Positions 10,544-22,993 of a DNA stretch of 64,000 nt are shown one piece after another. The notes beneath the pieces are model-generated. The model was not told where the DNA came from, searched no databases, and saw nothing but the letters and a program-made list of their open reading frames with translations. Origin of the DNA: Deinococcus arboris (GTDB lineage: Bacteria > Deinococcota > Deinococci > Deinococcales > Deinococcaceae); NCBI RefSeq assembly GCF_009755355.1, contig NZ_WQLB01000007.1:62001-126000 (forward strand). Direction: 5' to 3'. Both the position numbers and the translations under genes were made by a program. Within the stretch, counting starts at the first letter, position 1. Each line of letters begins with the position of its first letter.

Positions 10544-11824
10544 TTACGGATTGGGCGCACTGGCGAAGGTGTCGTCTCCCGGCGTCACCGTGCCCTTGCC
10601 GCTCTGCTGGTCGTAACGGACGCCGCTATTCATGCGGGCGGCGGCTGCCGCCTGGGTGTTGGCCGCGCTCACGGCGCCGCCGGGCGCAAAAGAACGGGTC
10701 CACATGTACCAGCGCGGGGCCACGCCATGCTTGCGGGCCAGGCCGCTGGCAGGGTTCAGGTCGAAGATGTATTCGGGGAAGATCTCGGTGCGGCTGACAA
10801 ACCGGGCCATCTGCAGGTTGTTGTCGCCGCCCAGGTCCAGCAGGCGACTGCTCTTGATCCATTCCACGGCCACGCCGCTGGCCTTTAGGGTCTGGGCAAT
10901 GCGGGCGCTGCGGGCCGCTGGAGTGGCATCAGGACTCAGGTAAGCGTAGCTGTGGCCACCACCTGGGCTGGCAGGCGACCAGAACGGGTCGGCCAGAATG
11001 ACGCGGCCCGGCCGCCTGACGGCAGGCAGGGTGGGGTCGCCGTACGCCTGGTCGGCCAGGACCAGCGCCATCTGCGCCCCCAGCGAGTGCCCCATCACCC
11101 GCACGCGCTCGGGGCCGCTGTACGTCCAGGCTGATAGGGCGCTCTTGTAAGCCGAGTAGAAAAGTCCCCCAGCGCTGACCGTGGGCATCCCGGCCTGGGT
11201 GTAACTGCCGTCCGGCTGGCGGTAACGCATGTTGATGGTCTGGGTGCGGCCCAGCGCGTCGCGGTAGCTGTAGGTCGGCGTCCAGATTTTGGCCTGGGCG
11301 TGATAGGGCACGGCGACTGTGCCTTCATCGTCGGCCAGCTGGGTCCAGTGGTACAGCGCCACGTTCCAGCCCGCCTGAATCCAGGCGTCGGCCACGCTCT
11401 GACCCGCCTCGCTGAAGTAAAAGCTGTCGCGCTTGCCAGCCTTGGTGTTGCCGTCCTGCCAGCCGTGAACAAAGATCATGACGGGCCGGGACGGGTCGTA
11501 ATACCCCGCGATGGCGCCGCCGTCTGTCCGGGCCTTGCAGCCCACGCCGCCCGGAGCCCCGCTCTCGGCCTTCGAGTACCAGTACACCCCTATATCCAGC
11601 CCAGAAGCCCCGAACGGGAGCGCCAGCCGGGTGGGACAGGCCGCCGCCTGGGCGCTCAGGGGGCTGCTGCCTGACCCCAGGGCCGTCAGGGCCAGTTGCG
11701 CCTCACTGAAGCCCGCCGGAATGGCGGGATCCGGGGTCAGAGCAGGCGAAGGCGCAGAAGTGCAGGCCGCCAGCAGACTGCCGAGCAGCAGCGCCGACGC
11801 GGAGCGGGACAGTTAGGCAGGCAT
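10544..11824 (-). pseudogene. Lipoprotein alpha/beta hydrolase with a stop at codon 4
   Basis: The frame reads ATG CCT GCC TAA CTG TCC from 11824, with a good GGAGG Shine-Dalgarno 5 nt before the ATG. After the in-frame TAA (11813-11815) the frame stays open for 422 codons. It first encodes a lipoprotein signal ending in the lipobox LAAC, then an alpha/beta hydrolase. MIFVHGWQDG is the oxyanion-hole HG, VMGHSLGAQ is the nucleophile elbow (GHSLG), and ADPFW is a likely acid position. So this would be a membrane-anchored lipase/esterase-like enzyme on the outer face of the cell. Apart from codon 4 the gene looks intact: a recent nonsense change, a sequence error, or reinitiation at the adjacent CTG. 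If no reinitiation occurs, the next GTG (11587) would drop the signal and give a cytoplasmic 347-aa protein. Confidence 0.75.
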
Positions 11825-11968
11825 GAGGACCTCCGAAAGAGCAAGGCAGCCGCCGGAAGCGGTCTTCCGGCACAGGGGTTCGGTTGTGTGTGCGGGCCGC
11901 ACCGTACTCCACCCGCGCCCCGAATACCAGCCCCTGAAGTTCAATCAGCAGCCCAAGCGGCCGACCCA

Positions 11969-12000
11969 AAAAAGCCGGAACCTCTGGGCAGAGGTTCCGG
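11969..12000 (-). terminator. Rho-independent terminator of tRNA-Ser
   Basis: On the minus strand CGGAACCTCTG, CC loop, CAGAGGTTCCG, then GC and six T (A-run at 11969-11974 on the plus strand). It begins 8 nt after the tRNA 3' end. Confidence 0.9.
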
Positions 12001-12006
12001 CCGGGC

Positions 12007-12097
<91 letters not shown>

Positions 12098-12300
12098 AGC
12101 GGCAGACAATCTAGCGGGTGCCGGGGCGGAATGCAACCCGAAAGCCGTGCCAGCGACGGGAAAACTGGGTCAACCTTATCTCAGACGTGGTTTCTGACCA
12201 GAGGGGCGGGTCCGCTCCTCTCCCCCGACGGCAGGGGCCACCTCTCCCAGACCTGCCCGGCCCTGGACGCCTGCCTGCCCGGTTCACCTATGATGCGGGC

Positions 12301-12894
12301 GTGACTTTGCTGGCCGTGCTGACGGTACTCGCGTCCTACCTCGTCGGCTCGGTGCCGGCGGCGGCCTGGGTGGCCCGCACGCGCGGCGTGGATATTCGCA
12401 AGGTGGGCAGCGGCAACAGCGGCGCCACCAATGTGCAGCGGTCGCTGGGCAATGGCCCGGCCCTCTTGGTCGCCCTGTTCGACATCCTGAAAGGCGCGCT
12501 GGCGGTCTGGGGCGCGGCCTGGCTGGGGCTGGGGCTGCCTGTCATGGCGGCGTGCGGGATGGCCGCTGTGATCGGCCACAACTTCAGCCCCTTTCTGGGG
12601 TTCCGGGGTGGCAAGGGCGTGGCCACCACTTTTGGCACCATGACCGCCCTGCTGCCAGTGGCAGGTCTGGCCTTCGCGGCGCCCATCTTTTTCCTGACAG
12701 TCGGGCTCACGCGGCTAGTCTCGGCCGGCAGTCTGCTGGCCGCCGCCGCCGCTGCCCTGAGCGCCGCGCTGGTGGGGCCGCCCTGGCTGGCGCTGGTCTT
12801 CGCCGCCCTGGCCCTGCTGATGGCCTGGCAGCACCGCGAGAACATCCGCAAGTTGCAGGCCGGCACCGAGCGGCGCTTCGGCGAGAAGGTCTGA
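12301..12894 (+). CDS. plsY: Acyl-phosphate glycerol-3-phosphate acyltransferase
   Basis: A 197-residue integral membrane enzyme that moves the acyl group from acyl-phosphate to glycerol-3-phosphate, the first step of phospholipid synthesis. The three PlsY signatures are visible: [34 protein letters not shown], and a C-terminal HRENIRKL. Length and five or so membrane segments are normal. The GTG at 12301 is chosen because PlsY begins with a hydrophobic helix at once, and a TATGAT -10 box (12289-12294) ends 6 bp before it, so translation is probably leaderless. Confidence 0.95.
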   Translation: MTLLAVLTVLASYLVGSVPAAAWVARTRGVDIRKVGSGNSGATNVQRSLGNGPALLVALFDILKGALAVWGAAWLGLGLPVMAACGMAAVIGHNFSPFLGFRGGKGVATTFGTMTALLPVAGLAFAAPIFFLTVGLTRLVSAGSLLAAAAAALSAALVGPPWLALVFAALALLMAWQHRENIRKLQAGTERRFGEKV

Positions 12895-13151
12895 AAGCAG
12901 AAGTTAGCAACGACTCTTCGGAGCAGGGGTCCCGATGGGTTGCACGGCTTGTGGCTGCCGCCCACTGCGGCCACATGCCGAGGTTGCCCTGCCTTCTGGT
13001 TGCGCCACCTAACTGAAGCCCCAGACCACCCTAGAAACAGCGTGGCACCCTGAGCTGTTGACCGCCTGGCCGTCCCGTCCTGGCCTGCGCTATGCTGGCT
13101 GGGTCAAAACAACAGGGGCGCCGGGCAGGGCGGCGCAGATGCAGGGGGAAC

Positions 13152-13451
13152 ATGTCGGCCAGGATTCGGGTATACGGCAAAGAAGCGGTATTTACGCAGG
13201 GCCAGTGGGACTGCGAGGACGAGAGCTTACAGGCGATGCTGCAGGCCCTGGCCGACCCGCGCGCCGTTACGGACGAGCAGGAGCGCGAACACGCCCTGTA
13301 CGCCGCCGGACGCCTGGGCGGCCTGATCGCCACCGCCTACGGCTGGGAAGCCGCTCCGCACCCCGAGGCCGAGATTCGCATGGAAGATTTTGCGCCGGCC
13401 CGGAAACCTGAACGCGCCGGCTGGCTGGGATTTCTGAAGAAAAAGCGGTGA
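13152..13451 (+). CDS. Hypothetical protein
   Basis: A 99-residue soluble acidic protein that starts MSARIRVYGKEAVF and ends in a basic, Trp-containing tail WLGFLKKKR. Start ATG 13152 has a GCAGGGGG Shine-Dalgarno; a TATGCT box at 13091-13096 is a candidate promoter. I recognise no domain. It stands alone between plsY and the asd leader. Confidence 0.6.
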   Translation: MSARIRVYGKEAVFTQGQWDCEDESLQAMLQALADPRAVTDEQEREHALYAAGRLGGLIATAYGWEAAPHPEAEIRMEDFAPARKPERAGWLGFLKKKR

Positions 13452-13628
13452 CCGCAAGGCAGCGGGACGCGGCGCCCTTCGCCTGCTGAGCGGCCATCAA
13501 CAGTGGCCCCATCAGCCTCACCTGAGGCCTGACCCTCTGACAGAGAGCGGAGGATTGCAGCACGCCTGCCCCGTGAATCTGCTGGCCTGCGTCCCGCCTC
13601 CTGCTAGTGGCCTCCCCTGCCCCCCCGC

Positions 13629-13657
13629 TTGACCCCACCCCCCCAACCCCCTACCCT
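13629..13657 (+). promoter_or_regulatory. Promoter of the asd leader
   Basis: -35 TTGACC (13629-13634), 17-bp spacer, -10 TACCCT (13652-13657). The leader-peptide ATG comes 7 nt after the -10, so transcription probably starts at or next to that ATG. Confidence 0.75.
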
Positions 13658-13664
13658 GAGGCGC

Positions 13665-13697
13665 ATGAACGCCCCCACGGTGACCACGACCACGTAA
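13665..13697 (+). CDS. Threonine-rich leader peptide of asd
   Basis: ATG AAC GCC CCC ACG GTG ACC ACG ACC ACG TAA encodes MNAPTVTTTT, with five Thr in ten residues, four of them consecutive. It is followed within 22 nt by a terminator and then asd. Aspartate-semialdehyde dehydrogenase is on the pathway to threonine, so this has all the marks of a transcription attenuator sensing charged tRNA-Thr. It appears to be translated from a leaderless mRNA. Confidence 0.8.
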   Translation: MNAPTVTTTT

Positions 13698-13749
13698 GGG
13701 CGGTGTCTGTGAGGACGGCCGCCCTGCGAGACACGCGGGGCGGTTTTTT
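13698..13749 (+). terminator. asd attenuator: alternative stems and terminator
   Basis: Terminator stem CCGCCCTGCG (13719-13728) pairs with CGCGGGGCGG (13734-13743) and is followed by six T. Two upstream segments can compete: GGGCGG (13698-13703) with CCGCCC (13719-13724), and GTGTCT (13703-13708) with AGACAC (13729-13734). A ribosome finishing the leader peptide would cover the competing segments and let the terminator form; one stalled on the Thr codons would leave them free. That is the textbook attenuation layout. Confidence 0.8.
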
Positions 13750-13775
13750 GTAAAGAGTTGCCAGGAGGGGTGCGT

Positions 13776-14795
<1,020 letters not shown>

Positions 14796-14809
14796 CGCAG
14801 TCCATCACG

Positions 14810-14851
14810 CAGGAAGGGAGGCCGCTCCCGTGCTGGCCTCCTTCCTGTTTT
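14810..14851 (+). terminator. Rho-independent terminator of asd
   Basis: CAGGAAGGGAGGCC and GGCCTCCTTCCTG pair with one bulged G around an 11-base loop, followed by TTTT. Confidence 0.85.
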
Positions 14852-14877
14852 CCCTGCGGCCTCTTTAGACTGGGGGC

Positions 14878-15501
14878 GTGCATTCCTCTGCTCCCACGGC
14901 GCCGGCGCGCCGCCCCTCACCGCTGCGCGCCGCCGCGCTGACGGGCACCCTGATTGCGGGCCTGTGGGTGCAGGAGGTCACCGATCTGGTGGTGTTTGGC
15001 GGCGACCTTGATCAGTACGGCATCGTGCCGCGCGAGCCTGAGACCCTGGGGCACATCCTCAGTGCGCCCTTTCTGCATGCAGGCTTTGCTCACCTGCTGG
15101 GCAACACTGTGCCGCTGGCGGTGCTGGCCTTTATGAGCGCCCTGCGCGGCACGGCCCGTTTTCTGGCGGCGCTGGCGCTGATCGTGGTGGTGGGCGGCGC
15201 GCTGGTGTGGCTGCTGGGGCGCGGGAACAGCATTCACCTGGGCGCCAGCGAGCTGGTGTTCGGTCTGCTGGCCTACCTGCTGGGGGTGGGCTGGTGGGAG
15301 CGCACGCTGGGCGCCGTGCTGGTGGCCGCCTCTGCCTTCGTGCTGTACGGCGGCCTGCTGTGGGGCGTGTTGCCCTCGAATCCGGCGGTGTCCTGGGAAG
15401 CGCACCTGTTTGGCTTTGTCGCGGGCCTGCTGGCGGCGGCGCTGTTGCACGGGCGCCGGCCACCCCGCGCCGATCAAAGGTCCTGGATACCGCCGCGCTG
15501 A
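14878..15501 (+). CDS. Rhomboid-family intramembrane protease-like protein
   Basis: A 207-residue protein with about six membrane helices. [13 protein letters not shown] matches rhomboid TM2 with the oxyanion Asn, [12 protein letters not shown] is the TM4 nucleophile Ser position, and [11 protein letters not shown] carries the TM6 catalytic His. The usual GASG is here GASE, so Ser and His are kept but the following Gly is replaced by Glu. Rhomboids cleave membrane proteins within the bilayer; with the change, activity is not certain. GTG 14878 follows a TAGACT box by 6 nt (leaderless). The 3' end overlaps the convergent NUDIX gene by 28 bp. Confidence 0.8.
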   Translation: MHSSAPTAPARRPSPLRAAALTGTLIAGLWVQEVTDLVVFGGDLDQYGIVPREPETLGHILSAPFLHAGFAHLLGNTVPLAVLAFMSALRGTARFLAALALIVVVGGALVWLLGRGNSIHLGASELVFGLLAYLLGVGWWERTLGAVLVAASAFVLYGGLLWGVLPSNPAVSWEAHLFGFVAGLLAAALLHGRRPPRADQRSWIPPR

Positions 15502-15950
15502 AGGTCCGTGGCCACCTGCGCCACCAGCGCGGCCTGTTCCGGCCAGAACAGAGGGGGACAGGCGACGAGCGGGTGCCATTCCAACCGAAACCCCGGTTCC
15601 AGCGGCGCCGCCGGCTCTGATTCCAGGGTCACGCCCAGAAAGTAGCGCGTGACCTGCCACTTGGTTTTGACATAGTTCAGCCGCTCCAGGGTGCCCAGGT
15701 GCTTCACCAGCCGCACCGCCTGAAGCCCTGCCTCCTCACGCAGTTCGCGGTGCAGGGCGGCTTCGGGCGTTTCGCCGGCCTCCAGGCCACCCTTGGGCAG
15801 TTGCTGGTACGGCCCCGGCTCGACGACCACCGCCACCTGCCAGCCCGCCGCGTCTGGGCGCAGCACCACCGCCCCCACACTGGGGCGCTCGGGGACGCCA
15901 GGTGGCCGGCGGTAGTGGCCCGCATCGGGCGGCGGCAGGCGAGGGGTCAC
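15474..15950 (-). CDS. NUDIX hydrolase
   Basis: A 158-residue NUDIX protein. The box spans [10 protein letters not shown] then [13 protein letters not shown], a complete GX5EX7REUXEEXGU, so the Mg-binding catalytic helix is intact. It hydrolyses a nucleoside diphosphate linked to another group; substrate unknown. [10 protein letters not shown] is of the type found in diadenosine polyphosphate and related housekeeping NUDIX enzymes. Its first codon overlaps the stop of the VOC-type gene by 4 bp, so the two are translationally coupled. Its 3' end overlaps the rhomboid gene. Confidence 0.85.
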   Translation of the reverse strand: MTPRLPPPDAGHYRRPPGVPERPSVGAVVLRPDAAGWQVAVVVEPGPYQQLPKGGLEAGETPEAALHRELREEAGLQAVRLVKHLGTLERLNYVKTKWQVTRYFLGVTLESEPAAPLEPGFRLEWHPLVACPPLFWPEQAALVAQVATDLQRGGIQDL

Positions 15951-16555
15951 AGTTCGACCAGACCGTGTGGTGTCTCCAGCACGGCCCGCAGTTCGGGCTG
16001 AGGCGCCTCATAGACTTCGACCTCGCCGCTGAACGTCAGGCGCGTCAGGGTGTCTCTCAGGGCGTCGGGGGTCGGGGTGCCCAGATGCAGGCTCAGAAGA
16101 CGCACCCCGGCGTCGGGCAGGCGGGTGGGGGGCGGCGGGGTCTGCCAGGCGATCAGAGACGGCTGCACGCCGCCGCTGGGCAAGGCCCCGTCTTCCGGCA
16201 CGGTCAGCGTCCAGCGGTGCTCGCCGCGCGACAGGGCCAGCACCTCCGGCCTCGGCGGCAACGTGGCCACTGCCGCCACCCAATGAATCAGGGCCGGGCC
16301 ATGCACGAGGCGAGCGCGCATGTCCGGCGTGTCCAGCCCAAACCAGCGGGGACGACCAGGTGACGGCGCGGCCGGATTGACGGCGATCACCTCCAGGTAC
16401 GCCTGCGGCCCCAGCGACAGCAGGGCGTTGTGGGTACCAAAGAGGTCATGCTCACCGCCCGGCGCCAGGGGGACATGCAGCCGACCTTCCAGCCACGCGC
16501 GGCCCTCGGCCAGCGTGCGGGCCGCCACCACCAGATGATCCAGCGTTGCCGTCAT
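15947..16555 (-). CDS. Glyoxalase-like (VOC) domain protein
   Basis: A 202-residue protein beginning [18 protein letters not shown], the usual start of a glyoxalase-like vicinal oxygen chelate domain, with [17 protein letters not shown] and YLEVIAVNP as the following strands. The His and Glu positions could bind a metal. Function in the cell is unknown. A TATCCT box (16562-16567 on the plus strand as AGGATA) ends 6 nt before the ATG, so the transcript is probably leaderless. It is the first gene of a pair with the NUDIX hydrolase. Confidence 0.75.
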   Translation of the reverse strand: MTATLDHLVVAARTLAEGRAWLEGRLHVPLAPGGEHDLFGTHNALLSLGPQAYLEVIAVNPAAPSPGRPRWFGLDTPDMRARLVHGPALIHWVAAVATLPPRPEVLALSRGEHRWTLTVPEDGALPSGGVQPSLIAWQTPPPPTRLPDAGVRLLSLHLGTPTPDALRDTLTRLTFSGEVEVYEAPQPELRAVLETPHGLVEL

Positions 16556-16606
16556 AGCGCCAGGATAGAGGGAACCTGACCCCAGGCAGGCCAGGACAGG
16601 CTCGCC

Positions 16607-17896
16607 TCAGGGGCGGCGCAGTTCGCCCTGCAAAGTGGCGCCGCCCTTCATGGTGAGGGTACTCTGGTAGGCCGGGCCCTGCGACGAACTGTACAAGAAG
16701 CTTGTCCCAGTCAGGCTGCCCGCTTCGGCGGCGCCGTCCAGCAGGGTGATGGAGAAGAATAGGCCAGACGGCACCGGCGAAGTCTGGGCCAGCAGGACTC
16801 CCGAGCCGCGTAGGGTGCCCTGGACCGTCAGGGTCCGGCCGCCCACCGATGCGCTGCCGGTCAGGGCCGCGGTTTCATTGCTGACACGGGTGGCCACGAC
16901 ATTCAGCGTGACGGGCACCGACGGCTCGGCCGGCAAGTCATAGGCCGCGCTTCCCCAGGGGCGGAAGCTGTAGAGCTGCTGGTCGCTGCCAGCGCTCACG
17001 CCCTCAGGGGTCACGGTCAGGTTCATGGCGCTGCCCAGCGCCTGGGGCGCACTGGCTTCGCCGGTTTGCACGTTGATTTGCCCAGCTTCGCCGGCGCGCG
17101 TGACGTAAACCACCGTGCGCCCGTCCGAGTACAGGTCCACCACCGGCGAGCAGGTGGCCGACGCCTTGAAGGTGCGCTGCACCGCGCCGTCGGCCGCGCG
17201 CAGTTCGATGGTGCCGTCCGACCAGCCCTGCAGGTACGCCGAGCCACTTTGAGGGCCAAACGCCGCACTCTCAATGCTGGTGGGCGCCAGATTGCTGGTC
17301 AGGGCGCAGGGGTTGCCGTGTCCACTGGCGCCGCCACTGCTCAGGCCGTCTTTGGCCCGCAGGGCGCGGCCTTCACTCAGCCACCACACGTCGTCGCTGC
17401 TGCGGTCGGTCAGGATTTTGCGCTCGTTGGACGTGGGCAGGGGCTTGCCGTCGGCGGTGCCCACGCGGGCGTTGGCGGTGAAAGCGTCCGTTGAGGCCAC
17501 CTCGCCGTCCACGCTGAGGTGAGAGCCCGGCACGTCGCGCGCCGCAGTCTGGACCAGCGTGCGGGGGTCATGCACGGTCAGCTTGCCGCCGCCCAGCACA
17601 TACAGCGCGCCGCTGGGGCTGTAGGCGATGGCCTGGGCCTGGGGCCGCGCGGCGCGCGCCAGCACCCCGCCGGTGCGGGCGTCCAGCGCCACCACCTGAC
17701 CCGCCGACGCCCGCAGGACATACAGCACGCCCGCCCCAGCCCGCACGGACGACACCCGGCTGGGCACCACAAATTCCCCGGCCCAGCGGCCACTGAGCAT
17801 CTTCGGGTCGGTCATCGGCACTTCGGGGGTCAAGGGTCTGGGGCAGGCGGTCAGCAGCAGGGTCAGACCAGCCAGGGCGGGAAGCAAGCGGCGCAT
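16607..17896 (-). CDS. Lipoprotein with beta-propeller-like repeats
   Basis: A 429-residue protein with lipoprotein signal MRRLLPALAGLTLLLTAC (lipobox LLTAC). The middle resembles WD/PQQ-type propeller strands: GVLYVLRASAGQVVALDARTGGVLAR and GALYVLGGGKLTVHDPRTL. The C-terminal 100 residues switch to a Ser/Thr-rich beta region of META-like flavour (TLTVQGTLRGSG). It is probably anchored on the cell surface and binds something; no enzyme motif seen. Leaderless start: TAGGGT 6 nt before ATG 17896. Confidence 0.65.
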   Translation of the reverse strand: MRRLLPALAGLTLLLTACPRPLTPEVPMTDPKMLSGRWAGEFVVPSRVSSVRAGAGVLYVLRASAGQVVALDARTGGVLARAARPQAQAIAYSPSGALYVLGGGKLTVHDPRTLVQTAARDVPGSHLSVDGEVASTDAFTANARVGTADGKPLPTSNERKILTDRSSDDVWWLSEGRALRAKDGLSSGGASGHGNPCALTSNLAPTSIESAAFGPQSGSAYLQGWSDGTIELRAADGAVQRTFKASATCSPVVDLYSDGRTVVYVTRAGEAGQINVQTGEASAPQALGSAMNLTVTPEGVSAGSDQQLYSFRPWGSAAYDLPAEPSVPVTLNVVATRVSNETAALTGSASVGGRTLTVQGTLRGSGVLLAQTSPVPSGLFFSITLLDGAAEAGSLTGTSFLYSSSQGPAYQSTLTMKGGATLQGELRRP

Positions 17897-17946
17897 AGCC
17901 CCACCCTAGCGCGACATGAGAAGCCTGTGGGACAGATTTGACCGCC

Positions 17947-19215
17947 TTAAGCTCCGCGCGGGCGGCTCATGCCGGCTGGGTCACCCAGGATGATAGCGGC
18001 GGCCTTTTCACCGCTTTCCATCGCCCCCTGAATCCCGCTCATGGAGGTGGCCTCACCGGCCAGCAGCACGCCGGGCAGGCGGGTGGCGTGCCCGCTAAGG
18101 GTCGAGGCGTATTCGGGCGGCTGGGGATACTGCGCGTGCCGGATGCGCTCGGTGAGCAGCAGGCGCAGCGTGGCCACGCCAGCGGCGCCGTACCAGCGGG
18201 CCAGTTCACCGCGCACGCGGGCGTCCAGGGCCTCGTCGTCCAGGTCGGGTAGGTCCAGCACCGTCACGGTCAGGAGGTGACCCCCGGCCGGGGCACGCTC
18301 CGGAATGACATTGGAAAGCCAGTGCGCGTTCTGAATAAGCCCCGGCCCAGCGTTCAGCAGCAGGCGGCGCTCGCGGTCCAGAGGCGCGGGGGCGGCGTAG
18401 TGCAGGTAGGTGCTGCTCAGGTGGCCACGCGCCGCCGCCGCTTCACCCGTCAGCTGCGCGGCGCTGCTGGGGTCCGTGGCCACGATGACGTGGCGGGCCT
18501 CCAGGTCGCCGGCACTGGTTTCCACCGTGACCGAGGCCGCGTGCGGCGTCAGGCGCCGGGCCTGAACCCCCAGGCTCAGGTCCAGGCCCTGGGCCAGTTG
18601 CCGGCTGACCTCACCCATGCCAGCGGCAGGCAGGGCCGCGCCGCCGTCAAGCAGCATGCGGAAGTAGTAGCGAAAGAGCCGCGCGCTGGTGTCCAGCTCT
18701 CTGCGCAGGAAGATGCCGCCAAAAAAGGGCCGGAAGAAGTGGTCCAGCGCCGCCTCACTGAAGCCGAAGCGGCGCAGGTAGGCCTCGGTGGTCTCGTCGG
18801 GGCCGCGCAGCAGTGTCCAGGGGGCCGGACTGCGCAGGCGCAGGGCCAGGGCCGCCACGCGCGCTTTATCGCCCAGGCCCAGGGCGCGCGTGGTCAGGGT
18901 GCCGCCCAGGGCGCCGGGATCACTGAAGGGCGACCCCACCACATCGGCCCGCTCGCCCCGGCGAATCACGGCGGCCGACGGCAGAGGCACGAGCCCCAGG
19001 GTGTCCAGCTTCAGCCAGCGCTGCGCCGCCGGGTAGGCCGGAAACAGCACCTGATACCCGGCGTCCAGCGTAAAGCCGTCCACCACGCGCGAGTGAACGC
19101 GCCCCCCCACCTGCGGCGCGGCCTCCAGAACCCGCACGCGCTGACCGGCGTGCGTAAGCGCGCGCGCGGCGGTCAATCCGGCCAGCCCCGCGCCAATGAC
19201 AAGAACGTCGTGCAT
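17947..19215 (-). CDS. FAD-dependent amine oxidase / phytoene desaturase-like protein
   Basis: A 422-residue flavoprotein. [20 protein letters not shown] is the dinucleotide-binding fold, [15 protein letters not shown] is the second FAD contact (GG with R), and [10 protein letters not shown] near the C-terminus is the third FAD motif. The closest families oxidise amines or desaturate carotenoids or sterols; carotenoid synthesis is well known in deinococci but this protein is not clearly CrtI. It follows ctaG after 47 bp on the same strand, but has its own TAGCCT box 6 nt before ATG 19215, so it is probably transcribed separately. Confidence 0.75.
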   Translation of the reverse strand: MHDVLVIGAGLAGLTAARALTHAGQRVRVLEAAPQVGGRVHSRVVDGFTLDAGYQVLFPAYPAAQRWLKLDTLGLVPLPSAAVIRRGERADVVGSPFSDPGALGGTLTTRALGLGDKARVAALALRLRSPAPWTLLRGPDETTEAYLRRFGFSEAALDHFFRPFFGGIFLRRELDTSARLFRYYFRMLLDGGAALPAAGMGEVSRQLAQGLDLSLGVQARRLTPHAASVTVETSAGDLEARHVIVATDPSSAAQLTGEAAAARGHLSSTYLHYAAPAPLDRERRLLLNAGPGLIQNAHWLSNVIPERAPAGGHLLTVTVLDLPDLDDEALDARVRGELARWYGAAGVATLRLLLTERIRHAQYPQPPEYASTLSGHATRLPGVLLAGEATSMSGIQGAMESGEKAAAIILGDPAGMSRPRGA

Positions 19216-19262
19216 GGGCGCAGGCTACAGGGCGGCGGGGGCCGGGCGCGAGTGCCGCGCCC

Positions 19263-20071
<809 letters not shown>

Positions 20072-20075
<4 letters not shown>

Positions 20076-20716
20076 CGGGTCTCCAGGACGTGCTGGACAT
20101 CGGCGCGCACCCGGTCCAGTTGCGGCAGCTGGGTGTAGTCCCACAGCACGCGCAGGTGGCCCTGGGCGTCTATCAGGTAGGTGGCGGTCGTGTGGTTGAT
20201 CTGATAGGCCGCGCCCTTCACCTCGGCTCGCTGGTAGGCCACGCTGTAGGCGCGCGCCAGCTGGCCCAGCGCCGGCTCGGGCACCCGCACGCCGCGTCCG
20301 GCCCCGAAATAGCGGACGTAGTCGTTCAGGTCTTCGGGGGTGTCGCGTGCCGGGTCCACGCTGACCAGCACGATGTCAAAGCGCTTCTGGTCTTCAGGTG
20401 GCAGAGCGGCGCGCACCTTACTGAGATAGGACAGGGTCAGTGGGCAGATGTTGGGGCAGTGGGTGAACCCGAAAAACAGCGCGGTGACGCGCCCCTGCCC
20501 CGGCGTAAAGGTGTACCGCTGGCCGCCGGCCACCTCGCCCTGAAACCCAGTCGCGGCCGTGGCCGCCGGATAGGCCGTGCCGTAAAACGGGTGCGGACTT
20601 CTCAGGCGCGCCGCCACCCACGCCCCCAGCAGCAGCAGCGTGACCGCCACCACCGCCAGTAGCGCCGACACGTACCAGGGCCGCGCAGCCGGGGGGGCCG
20701 GCAGGGGCGCGGTCAT
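20072..20716 (-). CDS. SCO1/SenC-family copper chaperone
   Basis: A 214-residue membrane-anchored thioredoxin-fold protein. One TM helix (residues 15-35) is followed by FFGFTHCPNICPLTLS with the copper-binding CxxxC, and INHTT with the third ligand His. Sco proteins pass copper or reduce thiols to form the CuA centre of cytochrome oxidase. It lies between a PCu(A)C-type gene (1-bp overlap) and ctaG (4-bp overlap), which fits a dedicated copper delivery operon. Confidence 0.9.
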
Positions 20717-21207
20717 CAGGGCTTGACCACAGGGGCGTCAAACGTGTGGGTGCCGCCCGCGTCATCGGTGAGGGTTAGGGTCAGGGTCTGGCCTTCTTGC
20801 AGGGGCGCGCGCAGGCCCATCAGCATCAAGTGATCGCCGGTGTCGCTCAGGGTCAGGTCGCCGCCTGCAGGCACCGTCAGGGCCGGGGTGTCCTGCATGC
20901 CGGTCAGGCCAGCGGCGCTGGTCTGGGTCACCATCAGCATGCCGTGGCTGGCCACGTCGGTCTGCACGCCGACCAGGCGCAGGGGCGCGGGGCCGGCGTT
21001 GTGCAGCGTGCCAAACACACTCGTGTCCCCCACGCTGGGAGGCACCGCCACCACGCGGGCGTCGTGAACACTCAGAACGCTGCTGGGCGTGCCCGCCTCA
21101 CTCTGACGGTGGCCGGTGTGACCCGCCGGGTGGCCTGCCGTCTGGGGGGCCGGCCGGCAGGCCACCAGCGCCAGCAGCGCCGCGCCAAGCAACATCGAAC
21201 GGGTCAT
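20716..21207 (-). CDS. PCu(A)C-type copper chaperone lipoprotein
   Basis: A 163-residue protein with lipoprotein signal MTRSMLLGAALLALVAC and a His-rich linker HPAGHTGH. The domain has SHGMLMVTQT, GMQD and GDHLMLMGL, matching the H(M)x10Mx21HxM copper(I) motif of PCu(A)C. It would bind Cu(I) outside the membrane and hand it to Sco and the oxidase. ATG 21207 has a strong AAGGAGG Shine-Dalgarno; a frame extending to 21243 lacks one. First gene of the pcuAC-sco-ctaG operon. Confidence 0.85.
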   Translation of the reverse strand: MTRSMLLGAALLALVACRPAPQTAGHPAGHTGHRQSEAGTPSSVLSVHDARVVAVPPSVGDTSVFGTLHNAGPAPLRLVGVQTDVASHGMLMVTQTSAAGLTGMQDTPALTVPAGGDLTLSDTGDHLMLMGLRAPLQEGQTLTLTLTDDAGGTHTFDAPVVKP

Positions 21208-21411
21208 ATAGGCGGACCTCCTTCTGGGGTCTTCTTCACCCACCAGGGCAGAGGCAGTCTAGTCCGGCCGGCCCGGCCGCTTTGTCCCCAGCAGCAGCGG
21301 GTGACGGCCTGGGCTACGTTGCCGTCCATGCCAAAGGAGCGGACAGGCCGAAAAGCCGCGCCAGAGGTGCTTTCCATGCGTTCTGCTGGTCCACTGCTCA
21401 CCCGAATCCTA

Positions 21412-21425
21412 TGGAACCCTTTCCA
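21412..21425 (+). promoter_or_regulatory. LacI-type operator upstream of the LacI gene
   Basis: TGGAACCCTTTCCA, arms TGGAA/TTCCA with 4-bp spacer. It overlaps the expected -35 position for a TATGCT -10 (21435-21440), suggesting autorepression. The same pattern occurs twice within the amylase gene (28655, 28766). Confidence 0.6.
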
Positions 21426-21452
21426 CGCAGCGGGTATGCTGGGGGGCAAATC

Positions 21453-22450
<998 letters not shown>

Positions 22451-22454
<4 letters not shown>

Positions 22455-22978
22455 ATCTGCTGGACCGCCTGCTGGGGCACGACGCCTGGACCACCTGGAC
22501 GCTGCTCAGCCGGAGCCGAGACCTGACTGAGGAGCAGCTGGACCAGCCGCATGACCTGGGCTGGCGCACGGTGCGCGCGACGCTGCGGCACATCACCGAG
22601 AATATGGAGACCTGGACGAATCTGATGACCGGCGTGCCTCCAGCCGCGTGGCCCCCGGCTGAAGGCGACTCGCTCGACGATCTGGACCGTCGCCTGCGTG
22701 CGGTCGCCCCGCGCCTGGCCGCACTGGCGCGGCAGATCGAGGCAGAGGGGCGGCTGGACGACACCTGGCTGGACGTGCTGGACCGCCCGCCCCGGCCAAA
22801 GACCTACGGCGGCGCCATTGCCCACGTCCTGACCCACTCCATGCATCACCGCGCGCAACTGATTCAGATGCTCAGGGCGCTGGGGCTGCCCAGCGTGCCT
22901 GAAGGCGACCTGCTGGGCTGGGAAATGCGGGGAGCGCCGGCTCTCCCGCTCCCTGACCCTCCGAGCAGTCAGCCCTGA
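22451..22978 (+). CDS. DinB/YfiT-like four-helix protein
   Basis: A 175-residue protein with the DinB-superfamily pattern of spaced metal-binding His: RATLRHITENMETW and HVLTHSMHHRAQLIQML. Members are putative metal-dependent thiol S-transferases; DinB-type proteins are frequent in deinococci and some respond to damage. The start is GTG 22451 within GTGA that also ends the LacI gene, so it is translationally coupled to the regulator, an unusual partner. Actual substrate unknown. Confidence 0.8.
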
Positions 22979-22993
22979 ACGGCCCTGGCCCAC

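Noticed and set aside
10544..11587. Hydrolase starting at GTG 11587 as an intact gene
   Set aside because: This would lose the lipobox and signal that lie in frame upstream with a good Shine-Dalgarno; the upstream start with a stop at codon 4 explains the data better.
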